A DNA stretch of 64,000 bases from Alicyclobacillus sp. ALC3. GTDB lineage: Bacteria > Bacillota > Bacilli > Alicyclobacillales > Alicyclobacillaceae. Shown in pieces: positions 17,436 through 26,000 of the stretch (positions within the stretch are counted from its first letter, which is position 1; each line of letters starts with the position of its first letter). The stretch is from the NCBI RefSeq assembly GCF_028751195.1, contig NZ_CP066784.1, forward strand, positions 558,001-622,000, given 5' to 3'. The notes below the pieces were generated by a model that made no database searches, was not told where the DNA came from, and saw only the letters and a list, made by a program, of their open reading frames with translations. A program made the position numbers and the translations under genes.

Positions 17436-18530
17436 CTAATAGTGCCAAACCTGGACGTACTGTGATGGGGCGTGCCACGTTGGGTTGTTTGCCGTATCAG
17501 TCGCGATCTGACGAATCGTCGAAATCAGGCCTGGCGCTGTGAAGTACGGTGAACCGGCATCAATCCGATAAAGCGTCGTGGGATTGGTGTGCTGCAGAAT
17601 CCCCCAACCGAACGAAGCCGTAAACATGTACCGGTAACCCGCTTTTTGCAGCACGTGGACAAAGCTCGGATTGTAGTCTCCGAACGGATAGCACATAGCG
17701 TCGACATTTGGCTCATGTAACCTCGTCATCAACTCTTGGCGCGCTCGCGCAACATCCGCATAGACGCGCGCATCGTACTGAGCCAAACTCTCGACACTGC
17801 CGTTTGCTGGGTTGTAGAGCCGCGCCACAGAGGCGGGCGACGTACTATGTGGGCCGACTTGCGCACCGTAGTGGAGGTTGTACGTCTGTGGCTCGACTGC
17901 GACAAGGCCACTGTCGTACATCTGCTTGACCTGCTGCCAGTTCAGAGATTGGAACAGCCCTTTCTTATGGGGGGGTGACAGCCAACGAACTATGGCAAAT
18001 AAAACTGCAGGGTCCTTGTACTTCTTGAGCATCGGATAAACCGTCTGATAGAAACTTTCATATCCGTTGTCGAAGGTGATAAGAACCGCATTATCAGGGA
18101 TCGGAGCGGAACCTTGCAGAAAGGAGATGACTTGTTGTAAAGATACCACATGGAAGTTTTGTTGCCGCAACATCGCCAGTTCTTGCCCAAACGTAGTTGG
18201 GGAAATCACGTCGCCAGGCAACTTCTTTGCCTGAACATCATGGTACATGAGCGCTACAACCTGATTCTTGTAATACACAGGCGCAGAGTTCAGGGTAGCA
18301 GGCGAAGTCTTTGTAGTCGAAGTCGATCCCGTACTCCCTGACGAAGAGATGGAATGAACCTTTTGCTTTGGTGGAACATGAGGCGGGCTCGGTTTCCTTT
18401 TCACCGACCCGTATCCGCTCGTCGGAGTGCTCGGTAGGGCACCGTGATTTAAAGCCGTTGTGGTTATCCATGCGCTTGCGCCAACAACGAGCACGACCGC
18501 AGGACCGAGCCACCTCCACAATTTACGCAT
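17436..18530 (-). CDS. Polysaccharide deacetylase-like (NodB homology) protein with altered motifs
   Basis: About 364 aa: an N-terminal membrane anchor (WLGPAVVLVVGASAWITTTA), a Ser/Thr/Pro/Lys-rich linker, then a NodB fold from about residue 95 (VVALMYHDVQ, VLITFDNGYESF, CYPFGDYNPSFV). Motif 1, normally TFDDG, reads TFDNG, so the metal-binding aspartate is asparagine. Motif 2, normally HTxxxH-like, reads QTYNLH, so the first metal histidine is glutamine. The fold is clear, but deacetylase activity is doubtful. The ATG at 18530 is taken; an upstream TTG at 18542 abuts the ribosome site. It would act at the outer membrane face on wall or capsule glycan. Confidence 0.8.
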   Translation of the reverse strand: MRKLWRWLGPAVVLVVGASAWITTTALNHGALPSTPTSGYGSVKRKPSPPHVPPKQKVHSISSSGSTGSTSTTKTSPATLNSAPVYYKNQVVALMYHDVQAKKLPGDVISPTTFGQELAMLRQQNFHVVSLQQVISFLQGSAPIPDNAVLITFDNGYESFYQTVYPMLKKYKDPAVLFAIVRWLSPPHKKGLFQSLNWQQVKQMYDSGLVAVEPQTYNLHYGAQVGPHSTSPASVARLYNPANGSVESLAQYDARVYADVARARQELMTRLHEPNVDAMCYPFGDYNPSFVHVLQKAGYRYMFTASFGWGILQHTNPTTLYRIDAGSPYFTAPGLISTIRQIATDTANNPTWHAPSQYVQVWHY

Positions 18531-18783
18531 ACCATCAGTCAACCTCTCCCAGAGTGTTCAAAGGGCACACTTGCTGTTTGCGATTGTTTGCAATTCTTTC
18601 CTCTATAATACCACCTCGTACAAATCGTAGAAATACTCTCCATCATTTGTCGAGCAACAACACCTCAAGACTTCCGCCCTCCGTACAGAGTACTTCAGCC
18701 ATCATTGGTTCATACACGTCATGGCGTTGTCACTTCGAAGGCAGGGTATAAAACCGTGATCAGACACAGTCAACCTAACCATG

Positions 18784-19008
18784 CTACTCTCTTCGCAGAG
18801 TTAAGACCGTACCGTTGTTCGGGTTGCGCCAGCCTAAGTAACCGAAAGACGCTGGCGTTTGGAAGTCCTCGGTACAACCTTGACTCTTACAAAACTCATT
18901 ATAGGCTTCATAGATTTCATCAAGCGTATCAGCATTAAGTTTCCTTAGCCTGCGTCCACCCATATAGACTCCAAACCGAAGCTTCGCCTTAGAGAACTTG
19001 AACAACAC
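18784..19008 (-). CDS. Small conserved-looking protein, function unknown
   Basis: 74 aa with a basic N-terminus (LFKFSKAKLRFGVYMGGRRL), a helical middle (LDEIYEAYNEFCKSQG) and a FGYLGWRNPNNG segment. GTG start at 19008 with GAGGGG seven bases upstream. I do not recognise a family. It stands between the NodB-like gene and the coiled-coil gene with gaps of about 250 and 85 bases, so it may be transcribed alone or with the coiled-coil gene. Confidence 0.55.
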   Translation of the reverse strand: MLFKFSKAKLRFGVYMGGRRLRKLNADTLDEIYEAYNEFCKSQGCTEDFQTPASFGYLGWRNPNNGTVLTLRRE

Positions 19009-19093
19009 AGAAATCCCCTCTCGACGCCGTTGTCGAAATCAGAATACACCTCAACAACACATAATGGCGATGGCTTTTCCCCCTACAGGCCTC

Positions 19094-20491
19094 TCATAGT
19101 GTTGGCACGCGTTCCGCGTTGCGCCGCAACTCCAGCAGTGCCGACTCCGCGGCACGGACAACCGTCGTCTGTGACTTGACCTTCACGTGTTTCCACACGT
19201 ACTGTCCTGCTTTCGCCAGTTCCCTGACTCGCCAAAACGCCCGATGACCCATCTTGGTTTCGATCGTGATAACACATGCTGCGCGACGAAGCAGGTTCTC
19301 CAACTTCTCTTGCTGCTCAAATCCGTTGTGCCAATGCACCCGCACACCTGGGCGCTCCAGCGCCATTTGATACCGGGTCGGTGAGTCTCCTCCGACAATC
19401 ACGATGTCACACCCGTCCTCTCCCCGCTCAAGCGCAGTCCTACCCCCTTCTCGATTCGGATCCACTTGTGCAGTCCGCACCCGGCGCAGCGCTCGTCGGC
19501 CAGGGACTCTACGAATCGATGCGGTCCGCCCAGCAGGCCGACAGTCGAGCGGTGTGATGGCGATACTACCGTCCGACCTGTGGGTCAGTCGCACAGCGTC
19601 TCCGTCTGACACGACCATCTCCACGTCGGTTGAAACGCGGTAGACAACGTCCGTGTCGTTGATGTCCTGAAACCAGTAGTGCTCACCTTCTTGTCGCACG
19701 TACCCAAGACCCTCGTAGTCGACAGTACGGTCGTCGAAGGATGTAGCGACTTGCCCGGATGATTCAAACGTTGCTTCTCCCGCACCTGTTGAGGTCTCAG
19801 AACTGAGTCGCTCCAATGAATTTTCCGAAGCAGCTTCCGGCACCACGTCAACAGCAGTTTGGGTCAGTACGCTGCGCGCCGGTTGTTTCGCACGCAGTTC
19901 AACCACAGTCGTTTCGGCCTTAATGACCCGTACACGCATGTCCTCAAGCTCTCTCTGCAAGGCCGCAACGTGTTGCTCCGACACGAGCAGTTGCAGACGG
20001 TATTGCGCCGCGGTCTTGTCGGCCCGCTTCAGCTTACGGTTCATCGTGTCCAGTTCTCGTTGTGTCTTAGACTGCTGCTCGCGAAGAGAGAGGAGTTCTT
20101 GTTCATGATGTCGATTGATTCGGCTCAACTTGCGAATCTCCACGTCTTTGGCACTGCGCTCCTCTTGCAGCGATTCGACCGACGTTTCCAAGCTCCGAAT
20201 TCGCTTCTCCAACTTTTTGACATGTTTAATGGGAACGTCTCTGCTCGCCGACTCAACCGTACTGGGCCGGTTCGATGCTTCTCGCGGTCGACATTCTTCC
20301 TCAGTTTCCTTCTGCGTACCCGTAGTTGCGTCTTGTTGCGAGATGTCCACGGCCTCGCCCCAATCCAACGCCCTCTTCCGATCGCGCCATTCCCCTCGTC
20401 CCGTTCGTGAAGTTGTGAAATTTGGTGCAGCTACGCTCAACAGGTGTGCCACCTGACGCCGGTCGTTCGCTGTCATTGTCGTTTTCATCAA
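19094..20491 (-). CDS. Coiled-coil protein with C-terminal DUF2325-like domain
   Basis: 465 aa in three parts. The acidic, low-complexity N-terminus is followed by a long coiled coil from about residue 95 to 215 (KHVKKLEKRIRSLETSVESL and following heptads), then a linker. A C-terminal alpha/beta domain beginning CDIVIVGGDSPTRYQMAL and including RAACVITIETKMGH resembles DUF2325. Such domains occur in Bacillota proteins of unknown role, some next to nucleic-acid genes. The start is probably the TTG at 20491 (GAGGA nine bases upstream); an ATG follows immediately at 20488. No catalytic residues can be assigned. Confidence 0.6.
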   Translation of the reverse strand: MMKTTMTANDRRQVAHLLSVAAPNFTTSRTGRGEWRDRKRALDWGEAVDISQQDATTGTQKETEEECRPREASNRPSTVESASRDVPIKHVKKLEKRIRSLETSVESLQEERSAKDVEIRKLSRINRHHEQELLSLREQQSKTQRELDTMNRKLKRADKTAAQYRLQLLVSEQHVAALQRELEDMRVRVIKAETTVVELRAKQPARSVLTQTAVDVVPEAASENSLERLSSETSTGAGEATFESSGQVATSFDDRTVDYEGLGYVRQEGEHYWFQDINDTDVVYRVSTDVEMVVSDGDAVRLTHRSDGSIAITPLDCRPAGRTASIRRVPGRRALRRVRTAQVDPNREGGRTALERGEDGCDIVIVGGDSPTRYQMALERPGVRVHWHNGFEQQEKLENLLRRAACVITIETKMGHRAFWRVRELAKAGQYVWKHVKVKSQTTVVRAAESALLELRRNAERVPTL

Positions 20492-20526
20492 CCATCACCA
20501 TCCTCGTAGTAGCAACATACACCCCT

Positions 20527-20549
20527 TGGGTGACAGCCTATGTCACCCA
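20527..20549. repeat. Inverted repeat upstream of coiled-coil gene
   Basis: Nine-base stem TGGGTGACA / TGTCACCCA with a five-base loop, 36 bases before the coiled-coil gene start. It could be a second terminator arm or an operator; nothing decides between them. Confidence 0.45.
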
Positions 20550-20576
20550 CTTTGCGCATTGGACCGCTAACCGAAA

Positions 20577-20613
20577 GAAGCAGAAAGGCGCCCCACCCGC
20601 GCCTTTCTGCTTC
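20577..20613 (-). terminator. Strong hairpin, terminator after PNGase A-like gene
   Basis: Fifteen-base perfect stem GAAGCAGAAAGGCGC / GCGCCTTTCTGCTTC with a seven-base loop, 34 bases after the stop of the PNGase A-like gene. On the minus strand it is followed by TTTCGG. It separates that gene from the coiled-coil gene. Confidence 0.75.
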
Positions 20614-20646
20614 AAGCTTGCATGCTTGATTCTACGAATGATCCCG

Positions 20647-22032
20647 CTATTGCCCCATGTTGCCTCCGACCTGGTCCGAAATGACCTTACCCGCGCGGGC
20701 GATGAGGACGCGGTTGTACCTCTCTCCGAGCGAGTTTGAGTAGCGGGCATAGGCAGTCGTGGACCCGAGAGCGACCTGCTTCGAGCCCGCCCCAGTCTGC
20801 ATCACCGCGTAGCCTTGTATGTTTTCGTACTCACTGCTGCTGTAGAGGACGCTACCTCCCCAGGTTACCCTCTGTTTCTCCTGCATGGTCTGTGTTACGT
20901 TTGCTGGCAGCGTGAAGTTGCTCGATGTCGTGTCCTGGATGTACCCATCCGCGGCGTCCAGTGTGTACATGCTCATCGTGTGCCAATCCATCGTCGCCAC
21001 GTGCTGGCCGCTGACACGCGAATCGGTGGTGACAACCTGATTCCCGTGGACGAGCCCAAAGTAATTTGCGGTCGTATTCGTCTGGTCATTTGAGAACTGC
21101 AGAGACTGCTGCACTTGCGCGGTCCACGTGCTGTGACCGGTAGTGATGGTGCCAGCGATTGTGTAGTTGCGGTTGGCTGTTTGACTGGTCAGCACGTTGC
21201 CGCTGCCGTACGCAGGAGTGTTGGTGGTCGGTGCGTTCGCTGGGAACGTGAGCGTGTCCTTTGTGACGCTGCCACTCGTCGTCACACCGGGTGCTTCTGT
21301 CAAGAACAACGACCCAGAGACCAGCCAGTAATCCGCGTTGTTCTGCACCGTCATCGTAATCGTGTGTGTCCCGCCGCTCAGCATGCCGGCAAACGGGCCC
21401 AGGTCAACTTGATAGGCGGGAATGTCCATCGTGTGGATGCCGGTGACAGGTCGCCACAACATCGGGTTCACACCGCCTGTGTAGATGTACGGTTTCGGCC
21501 AGACTATGCCTGCCGGTTTGCCGTCAATCGAAACCTCGATCTCCCGAAACGCCGGCACTTCGCCCCACCAGAACTCATCGTTAATCTGCGGAATCAAGTT
21601 GACCTTGAGGTTTGCTGCCACCAAGTCACTCGGCAGACTGACGGTGCTCGTGAAGGTGGTGTTGCCATTGCTTGGCGAGTGCAGTGTGGTCATGCTAGGG
21701 CTGGACTGCAGTGGCAGGATTTGTGTCTGAAGACCGTGAGCGAACAGAGCGCGCGGATGAATCTGAAGCGGGACGCCTACCGCGGGGACCTGCGCCCTCG
21801 CCGAGCGGTTCCATGCAGCCGGGTAAAAGTCCAGGGTGATGGAGACATCCGGTATCCCATTGTAGGTGCTGTTCGGGTAGTTGTCGACCTGGCTTGTAAA
21901 CACCTGATTGCCCTGCAAAATGGGCAGGTAACTGGTGACGTCCTTTTCGACCCTCCATGCGATCCCGGCCTTCGTCGGCTCGGGAGTCACTCCGGTGAAA
22001 ATTTGTGTGTTCCCAGCGATTGGGGCAGTCAT
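20647..22032 (-). CDS. PNGase A-like protein (peptide-N4-asparagine amidase A family), N-terminally truncated
   Basis: About 461 aa from the ATG at 22032. Family features are visible: TGVTPEPTKAGIAW, KDVTSYLPIL, a FYPAAWN segment, LWRPVTGIHTMDIPAY followed by VDLGPFAGML, and VQNNADYWLVSGSLFL. In known members these follow a signal peptide and a further domain half of more than one hundred residues. Here the reading frame begins only two bases after the MscS stop codon, so export signal and N-terminal part are missing. A GGAG lies five bases before the ATG, so translation is possible. Probably a truncated remnant left by a deletion at the MscS junction; intact enzymes remove N-glycans from proteins. 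Confidence 0.65.
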   Translation of the reverse strand: MTAPIAGNTQIFTGVTPEPTKAGIAWRVEKDVTSYLPILQGNQVFTSQVDNYPNSTYNGIPDVSITLDFYPAAWNRSARAQVPAVGVPLQIHPRALFAHGLQTQILPLQSSPSMTTLHSPSNGNTTFTSTVSLPSDLVAANLKVNLIPQINDEFWWGEVPAFREIEVSIDGKPAGIVWPKPYIYTGGVNPMLWRPVTGIHTMDIPAYQVDLGPFAGMLSGGTHTITMTVQNNADYWLVSGSLFLTEAPGVTTSGSVTKDTLTFPANAPTTNTPAYGSGNVLTSQTANRNYTIAGTITTGHSTWTAQVQQSLQFSNDQTNTTANYFGLVHGNQVVTTDSRVSGQHVATMDWHTMSMYTLDAADGYIQDTTSSNFTLPANVTQTMQEKQRVTWGGSVLYSSSEYENIQGYAVMQTGAGSKQVALGSTTAYARYSNSLGERYNRVLIARAGKVISDQVGGNMGQ

Positions 22033-22034
22033 TC

Positions 22035-22913
22035 CTACTCCGTGCCGCGCACGCTGCCGGCCCGCACCTCGTCCTGTACCTCCGTCTGTGCGCCGTTTAT
22101 CCAAACAATGTTCTGAAACGGAGGCTTTAACGCACCAGTAGCAAAACGTTCCTGGAGTTTCTTATAAGCCAAGCGCTGGACCGAAAATTCACCGTAGGGC
22201 TTGCAGCTAACCGTCGCCTCGATGGTGTAATCGGACTGGTTGAGCGCATTGACACCCAGCACCTGGATGTCCCCCAACGCATTTCCGTCCTCACGCACCA
22301 CTTCTTCCAACACTTCTTGCAGCGTTTCAAGAGCTTCTTCAGCGGCGGTACTGTAACTGACATTGAAACTGATAACCGCCAATGAAGGGGCTTTTGAAAT
22401 GTTGATCACTTGGGAAATCGTCCCGTTGCGAATGTAGACGGTCTGCCCTGTCCACTCCTGAATCGCCGTGATGCGAGCGCCGACAATGGTCACGCTGCCT
22501 GTAATGCCGTTGATCTCCACCCAGTCACCAATGCCATATTGGTCTTCCAACAGGATGAAGAACCCCGTGAAGAAATCCTGGATCAAATTCTGAGCTCCAA
22601 AACTGATCGCGAGTCCAGCCACACCTGCACCCGCGAGTAAAGCAGCAATTTTGACGCCAAACAAGGGTAGAATGGTCATGATCAAGATGAAATAGATTGT
22701 GTATTTCACAACGTTCGTCAGCAGTGACTCGAGGGTTTTCCGCCTGCGGTCGTCGACGCTTTTACGAACCGCCAAGACCTGCCTAATCATTCGACTGGCG
22801 ACGCGAATTCCAATCCACGCCGCAAGATAGATCAGAAATGCTAAAACAATGTGCCACCCAATGTGTACGAGCTGTGCTTTGTCACTGAACAAATAGTCAA
22901 CAACCTGTCCCAA
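22035..22913 (-). CDS. Small-conductance mechanosensitive channel (MscS family)
   Basis: 292 aa. Three N-terminal membrane segments, the pore-lining helix LLAGAGVAGLAISFGAQNLI and the beta domain signature GIGDWVEINGITGSVTIVGARI identify MscS of the short YkuT type. The C-terminus ends FATGALKPPFQNIVW plus an acidic tail. TTG start at 22913 after GAGAGGAG. It should release solutes on osmotic downshift. Between the helicase gene and the truncated PNGase A gene, all on the minus strand. Confidence 0.88.
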   Translation of the reverse strand: MGQVVDYLFSDKAQLVHIGWHIVLAFLIYLAAWIGIRVASRMIRQVLAVRKSVDDRRRKTLESLLTNVVKYTIYFILIMTILPLFGVKIAALLAGAGVAGLAISFGAQNLIQDFFTGFFILLEDQYGIGDWVEINGITGSVTIVGARITAIQEWTGQTVYIRNGTISQVINISKAPSLAVISFNVSYSTAAEEALETLQEVLEEVVREDGNALGDIQVLGVNALNQSDYTIEATVSCKPYGEFSVQRLAYKKLQERFATGALKPPFQNIVWINGAQTEVQDEVRAGSVRGTE

Positions 22914-23013
22914 TAACCATTTCTCCTCTCCCAGTTATGATTTAGTACATCACTAGAGAACAGCCCAAATGGTCCCGCGAGGACATCTGCCGCGTTGGCT
23001 TGGCAGTCCGAAA

Positions 23014-23031
23014 GGGGGGAGTTACTCCCCC
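23014..23031 (-). terminator. Terminator hairpin containing the helicase stop codon
   Basis: On the minus strand GGGGGAG-TAA-CTCCCCC followed by CTTTCGG. The TAA stop of the large helicase gene forms the loop of a seven-base GC-rich stem, so translation and transcription end at the same spot. Confidence 0.6.
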
Positions 23032-26000
23032 GCCCGCACGTAGTTCACGCCTTCCAGGCGTACGCGGCCACTCTTCTGCAGCGAAGCAAAGACGTGCGCC
23101 AGGATGTCCCGCATGTCCTGCGTCACCCGCAAAAATCCAAGTGCACGGCCCGTGTCAGCAATGAGGTCTTCCTCCGAGTAGCCATAGGCGCGGTCGATCA
23201 GCGCCATCATAGCCGCGGCGATCTCGCTCTGTGCAATGAACTTGATCTGCTTCTCGTACGAGGGTACATCGGCCCGTGAGCGCATAGGCGTGCTGCTTTG
23301 GTTGGGAACGGACAGGATGTCGCCGTCTACCTTCACGAGCTGTTGGCGTGTCGCGTACCGCACGGCTTTGTCATAGGCCGCCCGGATGCGGTTGCCGATG
23401 CGTTTAATCCCGCACGCGTCGGCGATTCGCCGCACTACCACGTCCGTGTGAACGGGGCTTTCGGCCGCAACAACCTGAGCAATCCAGTTTGCCCACTGAC
23501 CGACTGCAACCTCGTGCAACTCAACGCCGAGCGGCGGAATCTGAAGCGTCGCAGCGACGTACGGCTGCGTGACAGCGCTGACAGCTGGCGCTGCCATGAC
23601 CTGCGCGACTCCCGAGCCACTTGGCAGTGACGCCGCACCTGCCTCCGCCGTGTCTCCGGCCAGCCGACGAACTTCAGCCTCTGCCGGCCCGCGGCGTTGT
23701 GGCCGTTCTGTTTGCTCCAGGCTCTCCCGCTGTGCCCACTCCTTCGCTTCATCAATTGCGGCTACCAGTTTCTCGAGTGCCTTCTTGCGATCGTGGAACC
23801 AGTCTGTGCTCCAGATTCGGTGCAGGGTCCAGCCGAGCCCCTCCAGCACCTGCTGGCGCAGCCTGTCGCGGTCGCGCGCGCTGCGTGAACTGTGGTAGGT
23901 AGCGCCGTCGCACTCAATGCCGAGGAGGTAGCGGCCGGGGGCATCCGGATGGACCACCGCCAGGTCGATGAAGAACCCGGCGGAACCGACCTGCACGTCG
24001 ACCTGGTAGCCGAGCCGCACGAGTTCGTCGCGCACCGCTTCTTCAAACGGAGAGTCCATCTCCCGCCCCGTGCTATGTGGCATGTCTAATAACCCGGTCT
24101 CGCAGTAGCGCAGGAACTCTTTGAACACGCGCGTACCTTCGCCTTTCGTCCGGTGCAAATCGATGTCGTCCGAGTGCAGGTTCGTGAACACCTCGCAGCG
24201 CACACGCGCACGCGTGATGAGCACGTTCAGTCGTCGTTCGCCGCCCGCTTTCCCAAGTGGCCCAAAGCTCATCGCCAGGTAGCCGTCTTTGTCACGGCCG
24301 TAACCGACGCTGATAAAAATGACGTCGCGCTCGTCGCCCTGCACGGTCTCTAGGTTTTTGACGAAGAACTTTTCACCGGACACTGCAAAGAACGACTCGC
24401 ACGAAGATTCCGCCCGGCGTAAGCGGTCGACCTCGTCTTCGATCGCGTCCGCCTGCGCGCTGCTAAACGCCACGACGCCAAGGGTTTCGTCCGTCTCGCC
24501 GTGTACGTAGGCACGCGCGTGCTCCATGACGGCCTCTGCGACTGCGCGGGCTTCGAGACGGTTGGTGCGGGACTTGCCGCGGTCGTACGCGGTGTCGTCG
24601 AGTCGGTGCAACACCAAGCCCTTAGCGGTCGACTGCCGGTCGGGACTCGGGAACACGACCAGCCGCCCGTCGTAAAACTCCGCGTTCGACAGCGCAACGA
24701 GAGACTCGTGCCGACTGCGGTAATGCCACCGCAGCATCCGCTCCGGCATCCCTTGGCTGACGCACAGGCCAAGGATGCTCTCCATGTCATTCGTGTGCAC
24801 ATCCGTGTCCTCGGCGTCTTCGTCGTCGTCCACTGCCGCGTCGAAGAAGTTGGTCGGCGGCAACTGCTTGCTGTCGCCAACGACCACCAACTGACGGCCG
24901 CGCAAAATGGCGCTGAAAGCATCGACCGGCTGCACTTGACTCGCTTCGTCGAACACGACGAGGTCAAAGTGCAGGCTCCCTGGCGGGAAAAAGGTCGCGA
25001 CCGACATCGGGCTCGCCATAAACACCGGCTTCAGCCCCTGCACAGCGTGACCCGCGTTTGCGAGCAACCGGCGGATCGGGATGTGCCGCGCTTTCTTCTG
25101 CATCTCGCGGCGCAGGATGCCAAGTTCGCCGCCGCTCGATTCACGCGGCGGGACACGCCGCAGGTGCGCCGCTGCCGCGAGCTTCTGCGTGATCTGCGTC
25201 ATTTCCTCGTCGAGCGCTCGAAACCGCTCCACTGTGCCCCATTGCGCGTTGCCCGCGAACTCCGCGAGGTTCGGGTGCCGTTTGAACACCACCTGTAGCA
25301 GTGCTTCGTACCAGCGGTACGTCACGGCATCCACGAGACTATTTCCGGCATGCCCCCACGAAGCTGCCGTGCGAACGACTGACCCCAGGCCCGCTTGGTC
25401 ACAGCGAGCGGTCAACAAATTCCATCGGACCATCCCGGACAGAGTCCCCAACGCATCTTGCCATTGGCGCAACCGCTCGCTGTCCGCCGCAATGTCGCCG
25501 GTCAGCCCACCGGTCCCCGCACCGCCGGTCGGCACGCCACTCGTGGGCCCGCCGCTGCCGATGTCTGTCTGCCGGTACTGCAGCGCCTCGACGACAGACT
25601 GCACAGACGTGCGTGCCTGCTTGAGCGCTGGTTCGAGCGACGCCAACGTGCCAGTCGCAGCCGTGCGAATATCCGCCCGAGCGAGCAGGCCCAGTGTCCA
25701 CGCTGGGATTTCTTCGCGCACGCGCAGTTGCTGCAGATTGACCATCCACTCGATGAGCGCAGCACACGTCAGCCAGTCCGTATCTGTTCCTCGCCACTTG
25801 TTGCCGAGCAGCTTTGTCAACGTTTCGTCGTGCCGCATCACGCGTTCCAGCGTTTGCTGGACGTAGATCACGTTGTTCAGCCACGCCAACATCTCCGCTT
25901 CCGGCTGCTTTTGCGGTACGCGCAAGCAAGCCATCGCTTGTGCACGTGCGCCTTTGTACTCACCAGACATCCGGCCAAACAATGACTGGTGCGCGACCAA

